NCBI GenBank assembly: GCA_937877535.1
Contig: CALFJF010000049.1
Coordinates: 1-30,127, forward strand
DNA: 30,127 bases
Direction of reading: 5' to 3'
Origin: an uncultured Treponema sp.
GTDB taxonomy: Bacteria > Spirochaetota > Spirochaetia > Treponematales > Treponemataceae
A program made the position numbers and the translations under genes. Under the pieces are notes generated by a model. The model worked only from the letters and a program-made list of their open reading frames with translations. It had not been told where the DNA came from and made no database searches. Positions 23,384-30,078 of the stretch are shown piece after piece; the stretch's first letter is position 1, and each line of letters starts with the position of its first letter.

Positions 23384-23923
23384 ATGGCAGATTATTACAA
23401 AACGCTTGGCGTTGAGCGAACGGCTACGGCGGAAGAAATCAAGTCAAAGTATAGAAAACTTGCAATGAAATACCATCCCGACCGAAATCCTAATGACAAA
23501 GCGGCAGAAGAAAAATTCAAAGAGATTTCCGAAGCATACGAAACGCTCGGAGACGAAAAAAAACGGCGCGATTACGATTTTTTTGGAAGCGCACAAAATG
23601 CTGGTGCGTCTTCGCGCCAAAGTGGGACTTCGCCGTTTGGAGAAGAAACGTTTGACGGGTGGCATTGGTCAAATCAATACGCTAACAATGCTTGGAATGC
23701 CGAAACGAAAAGCAACGGAACGCGATTTTACTATTATCAAGATTCCTACAAAAATTCTTCAGATTCAATGCAAGAAAAAGAACTTTCTGCGGTTGTTACA
23801 AACGCCGTTACCGCCATTTTGGGATTTTTCTTGCTCACAATTCCGTTTGTTCGTTTTTTTGGGTTTATTTTGCTTTTTAAGGGGATTTTTGGCGTACTTC
23901 GCTCGCTTAGAAAAATCGTGTAA
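23384..23923 (+). CDS. J-domain protein with C-terminal membrane segment
   Basis: Residues 1-70 form a complete DnaJ domain (DYYKTLGVERTATAEEIKSKYRKLAMKYHPDRNPND, HPD at 31-33), which stimulates the ATPase of an Hsp70 (DnaK) partner. There is no Gly/Phe-zinc-finger-C-terminal region as in full DnaJ. Instead there is a short linker, then a hydrophobic C terminus (about 137-170, AVTAILGFFLLTIPFVRFFGFILLFKGIF) likely to anchor it in the inner membrane with the J domain in the cytoplasm. At 179 residues it is a specialised co-chaperone. GGAGG lies just before the ATG. An intrinsic terminator follows. Confidence 0.9.
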   Translation: MADYYKTLGVERTATAEEIKSKYRKLAMKYHPDRNPNDKAAEEKFKEISEAYETLGDEKKRRDYDFFGSAQNAGASSRQSGTSPFGEETFDGWHWSNQYANNAWNAETKSNGTRFYYYQDSYKNSSDSMQEKELSAVVTNAVTAILGFFLLTIPFVRFFGFILLFKGIFGVLRSLRKIV

Positions 23924-23930
23924 AAATGAA

Positions 23931-23959
23931 ACAAGGGACTAAAAATCCCTTGTTTTTTT
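23931..23959 (+). terminator. Terminator of the J-domain protein gene
   Basis: The stem ACAAGGGA/TCCCTTGT with a seven-base loop is followed by a T-tract. The stem is identical to that of the fliS operon terminator at 20010. Confidence 0.9.
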
Positions 23960-23986
23960 CATTTTATTTGATTTTTTCACAAAAAA

Positions 23987-24208
23987 TTACCGCTCTCGGA
24001 AAATGATTCTTCCGCGGTTTAGGTCGTAGGGAGAGAGTGCGACTTTTACGCTGTCGCCAGGAACAATTTTGATGAAATGCTTTCTCATTTTCCCCGACAA
24101 ATGCGCCAAAATCACGTGTCCTCCGTTCTTTAACTCCACTCGGAACATCGTGTTCGGCAGGGCTTCCTTTACGATTCCTTCGACTTCGATTGCCTCTTCT
24201 TTCGCCAT
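23987..24208 (-). CDS. infA: Translation initiation factor IF-1
   Basis: IF-1 is an essential small OB-fold protein that binds the ribosomal A site during initiation. The 73-residue sequence is canonical: MAKEEAIEVEGIVKEALPNTMFRVEL, HVILAHLSGKMRKHFIKIVPGD, VKVALSPYDLNRGRIIFR. GGAGG lies upstream of the ATG. The gene stands alone and is divergent from the DksA/TraR-like gene, with its own consensus-like promoter. Confidence 0.97.
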   Translation of the reverse strand: MAKEEAIEVEGIVKEALPNTMFRVELKNGGHVILAHLSGKMRKHFIKIVPGDSVKVALSPYDLNRGRIIFRER

Positions 24209-24264
24209 ATTTATGCGAATCCTCCAAAATAAAAGTTGTCTTTTTGAGAATTTATAACTATATT

Positions 24265-24292
24265 ATTATGTATTTATCATTAAAATTGTCAA
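24265..24292 (-). promoter_or_regulatory. Promoter of infA (TTGACA-N16-CATAAT)
   Basis: On the minus strand a perfect -35 TTGACA (24292-24287) and -10 CATAAT (24270-24265) are separated by 16 bp. The predicted start is about 50 bp upstream of the infA ATG. Confidence 0.8.
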
Positions 24293-24307
24293 CAGAGGGG
24301 TTTTTGA

Positions 24308-24664
24308 ATGGACAAAAAATTCATCGAAGAAATGCAAGAAAAATTGATTGCGGAGCGAGAAGTCATCACGCTTTCGCTTGCCGACCAAAATGCAGAGTTC
24401 AAAAAAATAATCGAGAGCGGTGAAAAAGGCGACGAAGCAGACATTGCATCCGACGTTGTTGACGGAATGTTGCTCCAATCGCGTGGAAAACAGGACGCAA
24501 ATCGTCTTCAAATGATAAACAACGCGCTCGACCGAATCAAACAAGGAAAATACGGATATTGTTTAATGTGCAAAAAAGAAATCCCGCGCGAGCGACTTGA
24601 GTCGATTCCTTACGCATTTTTGTGCCTTGATTGCAAAAGTCGCGACGAACGTCGAAATCGCTAA
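24308..24664 (+). CDS. DksA/TraR-family zinc-finger protein
   Basis: This 118-residue protein resembles DksA, which binds in the RNA polymerase secondary channel and with ppGpp adjusts promoter activity. The N-terminal part is a helical coiled-coil hairpin with DEADIA (42-47), which fits the acidic tip motif DxxDxA. The C-terminal zinc ribbon has cysteines 85, 88, 106 and 109 (CLMC and CLDC). A GAGGGG stretch precedes the ATG by 7 bp. It is shorter than Escherichia coli DksA (151). It is divergent from infA. A MITE copy lies after it. Confidence 0.9.
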   Translation: MDKKFIEEMQEKLIAEREVITLSLADQNAEFKKIIESGEKGDEADIASDVVDGMLLQSRGKQDANRLQMINNALDRIKQGKYGYCLMCKKEIPRERLESIPYAFLCLDCKSRDERRNR

Positions 24665-24747
24665 AAAAATTTGAGTGCATCAGTTGGGGCTTGGCACAGA
24701 AAATCATCGAATTTTTGCGCCAAGCCCTCATCAAAAAAAATCGGTGG

Positions 24748-24884
24748 TGTTACAGAAAGTATGCTGGGAGCGGTGGCCCGGTAGACCGAAGGTCGTATCG
24801 AAACCACCGTAGCGTAAGAAGATGGTGGTTTCGACAAGCTCAACCACCGCATATTGCTTACAGGTCAGCATACATTTTGTAACA
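24748..24884. mobile_element. MITE-like element, copy 2 (inverted relative to copy 1)
   Basis: This 137-bp element begins TGTTACAGAAAGTATGCTG and ends with the complement of TGTTACAAAATGTATGCTG. Read from the other strand, it closely matches 20050-20184, with GGTGGTTT hairpins and the YGGTCGTATCGAAACCACC-type core. It lies downstream of the DksA/TraR gene. Confidence 0.8.
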
Positions 24885-24948
24885 TCTCCAAAAAATCGTC
24901 TTTATTTTTAACAAAACCACATTTCAACGAAAATCCCCGCGTTTTTTC

Positions 24949-25791
24949 TTAAAGCGGAGCAAAAACGAACTGCCCTTTTTGCGGAAAATCCACGATTGTT
25001 TCTCGATACCCGACGCTCCGAGCGAGTTTTCGCGCTTCTTCAAAAGCGCAATCAATTTGCCAAGATTCGTGCGCGTCGGAAGAAATCGTAATCGGAACGT
25101 TGCGTTCAAAAAGGAGCGAAAGAAATTCTTTGGACGGATACGGCGAAGAAAGCCTTTTTCGCGCAATGCCACCCGTGTTGATTTCCGCCGCAACGCCCGC
25201 GCGTTTTATTGCGTCCGCAGTCAGCCGCAGTTGAGTGCGATACCAAGATTCGTCTTCGCGAAAAAAATGCCCGCGCTCGTTTGGCTTCCGAATCAAATCC
25301 GCGTGCGCGATTATCGAAAAATCTCCCGTTTGAAGCATCTCGCGTTGCTGCTCAAAATATCGCTCAACGGCGGCTTGAACATTTCCGTTATACAACTTTT
25401 TGATTCCGCCCAAAACGGATTCAAAACTGTCGTCCGCTTCAAAAATGCCGCGATTGTTGTAAACAAAATGCACCGAGCCAATTAAAAAATCGGGAGAAAA
25501 CTCGGCGTAGTGTTCAAACGTTGGAAACGTAAAATCTGGAATAAAATCCGCCTCAAATCCGAGTCGAATTGCAAGCGACGGATGATGTTTTGCCGAAAGC
25601 CGCACAGAATCGCAATACTCGCTGACTTTTTCCGTTTTTAGATGCCAACTGTCAGAAAACGGAAGCATTGCGTGGCTTGAAAAACCGAGCGCGCAAAGTC
25701 CTCGCTTTTCTGCTTCAATCGCGTTTTCTTCAACCGTATTTTTTCCGTCGCAAAAAGTCGTATGCGTGTGAAAATTTGAGCAAGTGTTCAT
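24949..25791 (-). CDS. PHP-domain phosphoesterase, histidinol-phosphatase-like (HisK/HisJ type)
   Basis: The 280-residue PHP-fold metal phosphoesterase has the usual ligands: FHTHTTFCDGK near the N terminus, GFEADFIPDF, GSVHFV, IIAHADLIRKP and SSDAHE near the C terminus. Members of the HisJ-type group dephosphorylate histidinol phosphate, but histidine-biosynthesis genes are absent here. The gene starts 10 bp after the stop of the hybrid kinase gene, so it may be cotranscribed with the signalling genes. A small-molecule phosphatase role in signalling or metabolism is possible; the substrate is not established. Confidence 0.85.
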   Translation of the reverse strand: MNTCSNFHTHTTFCDGKNTVEENAIEAEKRGLCALGFSSHAMLPFSDSWHLKTEKVSEYCDSVRLSAKHHPSLAIRLGFEADFIPDFTFPTFEHYAEFSPDFLIGSVHFVYNNRGIFEADDSFESVLGGIKKLYNGNVQAAVERYFEQQREMLQTGDFSIIAHADLIRKPNERGHFFREDESWYRTQLRLTADAIKRAGVAAEINTGGIARKRLSSPYPSKEFLSLLFERNVPITISSDAHESWQIDCAFEEARKLARSVGYRETIVDFPQKGQFVFAPL

Positions 25792-25801
25792 TTTGATTGT
25801 G

Positions 25802-27817
25802 CTACCAATGTTTTATGGCTTTTGCCGCGATTCTTTTGAATTCTGCAAAACTTGCATGAAGCGCAGAATCTTCAAGACGCGCCGTATCTTGAACGCTTTT
25901 ACACGCTTTTGCTTTTTCGTCGAGTTCGCGCGCGACTCTAAACATATCTTTTGCGCTCACCGCCGCCGCGCTTCCTTTTATTGTGTGCGCGAGTTTGTGA
26001 ATCCGCTCCGAATCAAGCGTATCTGCAAGATTTGCGTCGATTTCCGCAAGGAATTTTTCCGTTTGGCGCACAAAATCCACCACAAGCGATTTTCCAAACG
26101 ACTTGTCGCCGTCAACTGTTTCAAGAAAATCGTCAACGTCCCACACCGCGCCTTCGTCTTTTATTTCTTCGGGAAGCGACTGAAGCGTGCTGATTTTTGT
26201 TGCCATCGGAATTTGCATGACCGCGTTCCATTTTTCAATCAGCGACTGAATCATTGATTTTTTGAACGGCTTTACGAGAATGTCGTTTATTCCGATTTTC
26301 ATGTAATCGGCAAAATCGTTTGCGTCGTTGTTTGCCGTGCAAGCGATGACGATTCCTTTGTAACCGAGCGCACGGATTTCGGCGGTCGCTTCCACGCCAC
26401 TCTTTATGGGCATAAAAATGTCCATAAAAACAAGCGAAATGTCGGGATGTTCGTCTATAATTTGCACCGCCTGCTCGCCGTCTTCGGCAAGAAAAACGTC
26501 CGCTCCAAACGAGCGCAAAAACGATTGAATGAGTTTTCGATTCACCGTGTGGTCTTCTGCCACAAGAATTTTTAGCCCGCTCGCAACGCCGTCTTTTTGA
26601 GCGGACTCTTTTTTGATTGCATGTTCTTGCTCTTTTGGCGTTACATCGATTTTTTGTCCGTCGGAAGAAACGCCGCGCTCCGCGTTTCTCAAAGAAGAAG
26701 AAAGCAATTCTTCGAGTTTTTCGCGCTTTACGGGTTTGTACAGATAGCCTTCAAACCAATCGAGGAGTTTCATTTTGGCTTCCCCGCGCATTTGCCCTTC
26801 TGGAACAAGAAGATAGAGTTTTGGCTTTCCGAGTCCTGGATTATTTTTGATTTCACTCGCAAGATACCAGCCGTCAACCGAAGAAAGCAAAAGATTTATA
26901 AACACAACGGAAAACGGTTTTGAAATTTTCTCTCCAAACTCAATTCTGTCCAATGCTTCTTTTGGCGTTTCCGCGCTTTCAACGTCAGCAATTCCAAGGG
27001 CAAGCAATTTTTGCTTTAGACTTTTTATGGCGAGCGTACTATTGTCCACGATTAAAATCCGCATCGAAGGCGGAAAATTCGCTTTTTTTCCAGAAAGCGG
27101 CTCAAAGGGCGTGTCTGGTTCCACGAGCGGAAGAATCACCCAAAAAATCGAACCGCCGTAAGGATTTGCCTTTACGCCGATTTCGCCATTCATTCTTGAA
27201 ACGAGATTTTTTACGATTGAAAGTCCAAGTCCCGTTCCGCCGAATTTTCGATACGTAGAAATGTCCGCTTGAAAATAATCGGTAAACAGTTTTTTGCGTT
27301 TTTCTTCGCTGATTCCGATTCCGCTATCGGTGATTTGAAATTTGATTCCGTCACCGACTTTTGAAAGTTCTATATGAATATACCCTTCGCTTGTAAATTT
27401 GACGGCGTTTTTGATTAAATTCAACATGATTTGCTGAACGCGCACGGGGTCGCCCGTTACAAACGGTGGCAAATCTTCGGCGATGTCCGTCACAACTTCA
27501 ACGCCTTTGTTGAACGCTTCAATGCTAATCATGTCAACGACTTGCTCCGCGACTTTTGCAATATCAAACGGAATCGTCTCCAACTTAAACTCGTTCGATT
27601 GCACGCGCGTAAAATCAAGAATATTGTTTGCAAGGTCCAACAGAACTTCCGCGCTAAACTGGATTTGCCGAACGTACTCGTTTTGTTCGTTGTCCAAATG
27701 AGTTTCTTGCAACAGTTCAATCGTTCCGATTATCGTTTGAATCGGAGTGCGGATTTCGTGAAGAGTGCTTGCAAGAAAGCGACTCGTTTCTTTTATTTCA
27801 GAATTCTCTACCAGCAT
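25802..27817 (-). CDS. Hybrid histidine kinase with two receiver domains and an Hpt domain
   Basis: The 671-residue soluble kinase has no N-terminal sensor or membrane segment. It starts directly with the dimerisation domain HisKA (phospho-His20 in LHEIRTP). The ATPase domain follows (N-box LNLIKNAVKF at 132-141, GGTGLGLSIV at 193-202). Then comes a receiver-like domain at about 252-370 in which the phosphoacceptor position is Asn308 (VVFINLL), so it cannot be phosphorylated normally. A second receiver at about 415-530 has intact D466 (VFMDIFMP). The C-terminal Hpt domain has H611 (AHTIKGSAA). Phosphate can flow H20-D466-H611. The start overlaps the upstream regulator gene by 20 bp, so the two are co-translated. 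Sensing must come from a partner, plausibly the upstream regulator. Confidence 0.9.
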   Translation of the reverse strand: MLVENSEIKETSRFLASTLHEIRTPIQTIIGTIELLQETHLDNEQNEYVRQIQFSAEVLLDLANNILDFTRVQSNEFKLETIPFDIAKVAEQVVDMISIEAFNKGVEVVTDIAEDLPPFVTGDPVRVQQIMLNLIKNAVKFTSEGYIHIELSKVGDGIKFQITDSGIGISEEKRKKLFTDYFQADISTYRKFGGTGLGLSIVKNLVSRMNGEIGVKANPYGGSIFWVILPLVEPDTPFEPLSGKKANFPPSMRILIVDNSTLAIKSLKQKLLALGIADVESAETPKEALDRIEFGEKISKPFSVVFINLLLSSVDGWYLASEIKNNPGLGKPKLYLLVPEGQMRGEAKMKLLDWFEGYLYKPVKREKLEELLSSSLRNAERGVSSDGQKIDVTPKEQEHAIKKESAQKDGVASGLKILVAEDHTVNRKLIQSFLRSFGADVFLAEDGEQAVQIIDEHPDISLVFMDIFMPIKSGVEATAEIRALGYKGIVIACTANNDANDFADYMKIGINDILVKPFKKSMIQSLIEKWNAVMQIPMATKISTLQSLPEEIKDEGAVWDVDDFLETVDGDKSFGKSLVVDFVRQTEKFLAEIDANLADTLDSERIHKLAHTIKGSAAAVSAKDMFRVARELDEKAKACKSVQDTARLEDSALHASFAEFKRIAAKAIKHW

Positions 27818-29117
27818 TGAGTACTTCCATTGTTTTGTGAATAACTGCTTCGGGTTTTTGCGGTTTCAAAAGATAACTTCGTGCGCCAAGCGAAAGCGAT
27901 TTTACAATCATTTCGCGCTGAATCGCTTGCGAATACACGATAACTGGAGTTTGAATTCCGTTCGCTTTGAGCGCGCGCAACACGTCAAAACCGCCCATGC
28001 CGTTCGTGCCTTCCATAAAAATGTCAAGAATCACAATGTCAAAGATTTTTTCTTTTGAGGCAGTTGCGCGAGAAATGAATTCCTTGCCGCTCGTAAAAAG
28101 TTCCGCCTTTGCGCCAATCGCTTGAAACGATTTTTGAAGAAGCGCGCGAACAATTTGGTCATCATCAACAACGGCAACGCGAATCGTAGTTCCGCTGTCC
28201 TCGGAAGCGGAATCGTTTTCACCATTTTCGCTATTGTCATCTTTGACAGAATCCGACACAAACCGCATTTCAATCGATGCTTCGTCGCTTCCATAATCGC
28301 CCGTATCCGAAAGAACTCGCTGAACGATTGTGTCGGACGTTTCTTCATTCACATCTCGCTTATCGACGATTTTGCTCAAAACGCTCGAAAGGTCTTTTGT
28401 AACTTCGATTCCTTCGTATTCTGGATGCCCCGAAACCAACTCAAAAACAATCGAATCAAGCGAAAGGACTTTTACATACGATTTTACGATGTGCGAATCT
28501 GAAAGCAGATTATTGAACAAAAGTTCAAGATTTTGCCCGTCCACAAACGAAAGACTCAAGCCCGTCATCATAAGAACGACTTTTGGATACGACAAATCGT
28601 TGTTTTCGATTAACTCCGAAAGTTTGTACTTCAAAAGCGAAATCTTGTCGCGGTTTAGCCCAAGCGCGATTTCCACAAAAATGATGTTGTTGTTCAAATG
28701 CAAATCAAGCACACACGGCGTGGGGTCAACAATAAAGTTTCCTTTGAGAACTTTGCTCAAAGACTCAAAAAAAACGTCGAATTTTATTGGCTTTGTAAAA
28801 TATTTTATAATTCCAAACGGAATGAGTTTTGCGACTTCCTCTCGTTCCATTACAGGTCCCAAAATGATTATGGGCGTTCTGCCAACATTCGGGTCGCGCT
28901 TTTTTTTCTGAAAAAAATCCTGAAGATTCTCGTTTACAGGGTTTTCGTCGCCGACTTTTTCAAGATTCAAAATTACGAGGTCTGGAAGAGATGAAAGGAG
29001 TTTCATATACGCATCTCGATTTGTCGCGACTTCCACGCTGACACGCTCGGTGATGAGTTTATCCTTTAGAAACTCTCTAAACATTGGAGTTGCGTCGATT
29101 ATCAAAACTTTCGCCAT
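27798..29117 (-). CDS. Two-receiver response regulator (N-terminal pseudo-receiver, C-terminal receiver)
   Basis: The 439-residue cytosolic protein begins with a receiver-like domain (1-125) whose usual phosphoacceptor Asp is Asn51 (VILNLE). The middle, about 130-215, is an unrecognised domain rich in hydrophobic segments (CVLDLHLNNNIIFVEIAL, KVVLMMTGLSLSFV). An acidic, Ser/Asp/Glu-rich linker (about 288-309) follows. The C-terminal receiver has the acidic pair in VAVVDDDQ and phosphoacceptor D365 (IVILDIFMEG). There is no DNA-binding or enzyme output domain, so it probably acts by protein contact with the hybrid kinase encoded downstream. The -10 box GATAAT lies seven bases before the ATG, without a Shine-Dalgarno sequence, so the mRNA may be leaderless. 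Confidence 0.85.
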   Translation of the reverse strand: MAKVLIIDATPMFREFLKDKLITERVSVEVATNRDAYMKLLSSLPDLVILNLEKVGDENPVNENLQDFFQKKKRDPNVGRTPIIILGPVMEREEVAKLIPFGIIKYFTKPIKFDVFFESLSKVLKGNFIVDPTPCVLDLHLNNNIIFVEIALGLNRDKISLLKYKLSELIENNDLSYPKVVLMMTGLSLSFVDGQNLELLFNNLLSDSHIVKSYVKVLSLDSIVFELVSGHPEYEGIEVTKDLSSVLSKIVDKRDVNEETSDTIVQRVLSDTGDYGSDEASIEMRFVSDSVKDDNSENGENDSASEDSGTTIRVAVVDDDQIVRALLQKSFQAIGAKAELFTSGKEFISRATASKEKIFDIVILDIFMEGTNGMGGFDVLRALKANGIQTPVIVYSQAIQREMIVKSLSLGARSYLLKPQKPEAVIHKTMEVLNAGREF

Positions 29118-29124
29118 GATTTCT

Positions 29125-29130
29125 ATTATC
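29125..29130 (-). promoter_or_regulatory. -10 box of the two-receiver regulator operon, adjacent to the start codon
   Basis: GATAAT on the minus strand is seven bases from the ATG at 29117. The wider TCCGATAA also resembles a sigma-28 -10 element, but no TAAA lies 15 bp upstream. Confidence 0.45.
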
Positions 29131-29325
29131 GGATAAAAAAGGAAACATTGGAAGTAGTTAATAAATCGATAGTGTTATCAAAATGATACTTTCATTACGG
29201 AGGTTTCGATAGGCTTAAGACCGCTGCTTACAGAATAATCAGCGTCCACAAAGCGGAGTTTTGCACAAAGCGATGGAACGAGCCTTTTTTTGTTTTTGTC
29301 GAGAATCCCATCGCTTTCCCTGTGT

Positions 29326-29541
29326 CTATAAAATCAGCGAATCGCCTGGCAAAAGAGGAACAGCGATTTGGCTAGTGTCTTTCAGGCGTTTGATTGTCAA
29401 AACGATTCTATGTCGCGCTTCCTCCACGTCTGATTTGAGGACAGCACCCATAACCGCCATGTCATCTTTAATCATTGCCGCCGTTGCGACTTGTTCAAAA
29501 AATGACTCATTCTGCAATTTTCTTAAAAAATTCCCCCACAA
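29326..29541 (-). CDS. Possible small protein, unrecognised
   Basis: The 71-codon minus-strand frame opens with TTG and has good codon usage and a plausible helical protein (VATAAMIKDDMAVMGAVLKSDVEEARHRIVLTIKRLKDTSQI) ending LLPGDSLIL. No clear ribosome binding site is seen. Its N-terminal part runs into the segment duplicated at 29872, so it may be the fragment of a gene rather than intact. The family was not recognised. Confidence 0.35.
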   Translation of the reverse strand: MWGNFLRKLQNESFFEQVATAAMIKDDMAVMGAVLKSDVEEARHRIVLTIKRLKDTSQIAVPLLPGDSLIL

Positions 29542-29557
29542 AAAGCGTAACCCGTGC

Positions 29558-29563
29558 TACACT
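29558..29563 (+). promoter_or_regulatory. -10 box of the antitoxin gene in duplicated promoter segment, copy 1
   Basis: TGC followed by TACACT lies 72 bp after a GCGACTTGTTCAAAAAATGA block at 29486. The same arrangement recurs 386 bp downstream. Confidence 0.5.
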
Positions 29564-29593
29564 ACCCATAAAATCACGAACAGGAGGCTCAAT

Positions 29594-29836
29594 ATGTCGG
29601 CGGCGGAAATGAGAAGCCTTGAAAATGAACTTGCATTGCTTTCGTATTTTGAAAAACTTACGCTTATTGAATATTTGGCAAAATCTTTGAAAAACAGTCC
29701 GTCTGAAAATAATGACTTCGATGGCGAGCCGAACGAGGAGACGCTAGAGGCGGCGGCGGAAATCTGCGAGCAAGTAGCGGCTGGAAATGCGGGAACGACC
29801 GATGTGGACGCTTTTTTTGCGGAGCTTGATGACTGA
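29594..29836 (+). CDS. Putative antitoxin of a truncated type II toxin-antitoxin module
   Basis: This 80-residue protein has an N-terminal MSAAEMRSLENELALLSYFEKLTLIEYLAKSLKN, a helical pattern found in small antitoxins of addiction modules, and an acidic C terminus (VDAFFAELDD). CAGGAGG lies just before the ATG. The next ORF begins inside the stop codon (TGATG), the typical antitoxin-toxin overlap, but the toxin is truncated. It should therefore be an orphan antitoxin or relic. Family identity (RelB-like or the addiction-module component group) is not certain. Confidence 0.6.
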   Translation: MSAAEMRSLENELALLSYFEKLTLIEYLAKSLKNSPSENNDFDGEPNEETLEAAAEICEQVAAGNAGTTDVDAFFAELDD

Positions 29837-29997
29837 TGCTTGAACTCCACAAAAGCGCAAAGGAACGCACAGCGACTTGTTCAAAAAATGACTTATTCCC
29901 ACAAACACACAAAAAAATGATTCCACAAACCGCAAAATCTGTGCTATACTACCGTTATGCACAGCAGAATCGGAGAGGCGCACTGCCCGCGCGGTGA
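29836..29997 (+). pseudogene. Truncated toxin gene (RelE/ParE-like start only)
   Basis: The ORF starts MLELHKSAKERT, overlapping the antitoxin stop. From about codon 11 it reads into the duplicated promoter segment (29872 onward) and is no longer toxin-like (CSKNDLFPQTHKKM). It ends at a TGA at 29995. Only about 12 codons could belong to an original toxin, so I take it as a broken remnant. Confidence 0.5.
29945..29950 (+). promoter_or_regulatory. -10 box in duplicated promoter segment, copy 2
   Basis: TGC followed by TATACT, 73 bp after a second GCGACTTGTTCAAAAAATGA block (29872). It lies seven bases from an ATG at 29957. Confidence 0.5.
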
Positions 29998-30047
29998 AGA
30001 AAGCGTACATTTTTCCTCAAAAAACGCGAAAAAGTGTGAAAAACCAC

Positions 30048-30075
30048 TTGACACGCCCCGCACAGCCCATATAAT
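30048..30075 (+). promoter_or_regulatory. Consensus promoter TTGACA-N16-TATAAT
   Basis: Both boxes are perfect (TTGACA 30048-30053 and TATAAT 30070-30075), with a 16-bp spacer. The predicted start falls inside the heptamer array that begins at 30079. What is transcribed lies beyond the window. Confidence 0.7.
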
Positions 30076-30078
30076 CGC

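Larger units (their letters stand above)
29118..29593. other. 476-bp intergenic region with repeat remnant and inverted repeat
   Basis: It contains a decayed hairpin repeat (about 29198-29220), a 10-bp inverted repeat AAAGCGATGG/CCATCGCTTT (29267-29276 and 29308-29317, loop 31 nt), a possible small gene on the minus strand (29326-29541) and the promoter segment of the antitoxin gene. No other gene was supported. Confidence 0.7.

Noticed and set aside
24665..24948. A gene in the 284-bp gap after the DksA/TraR gene
   Set aside because: The frames here are short and fall within the MITE copy and its flanks; no ribosome site or family match was seen.
29267..29317. Terminator for the minus-strand small ORF
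   Set aside because: The 10-bp inverted repeat has a 31-nt loop and lacks a U-tract, so it is only noted as an inverted repeat.
29872..29997. Possible complete 53-residue toxin
   Set aside because: Only the first dozen residues look like a toxin; the rest is promoter-segment sequence.
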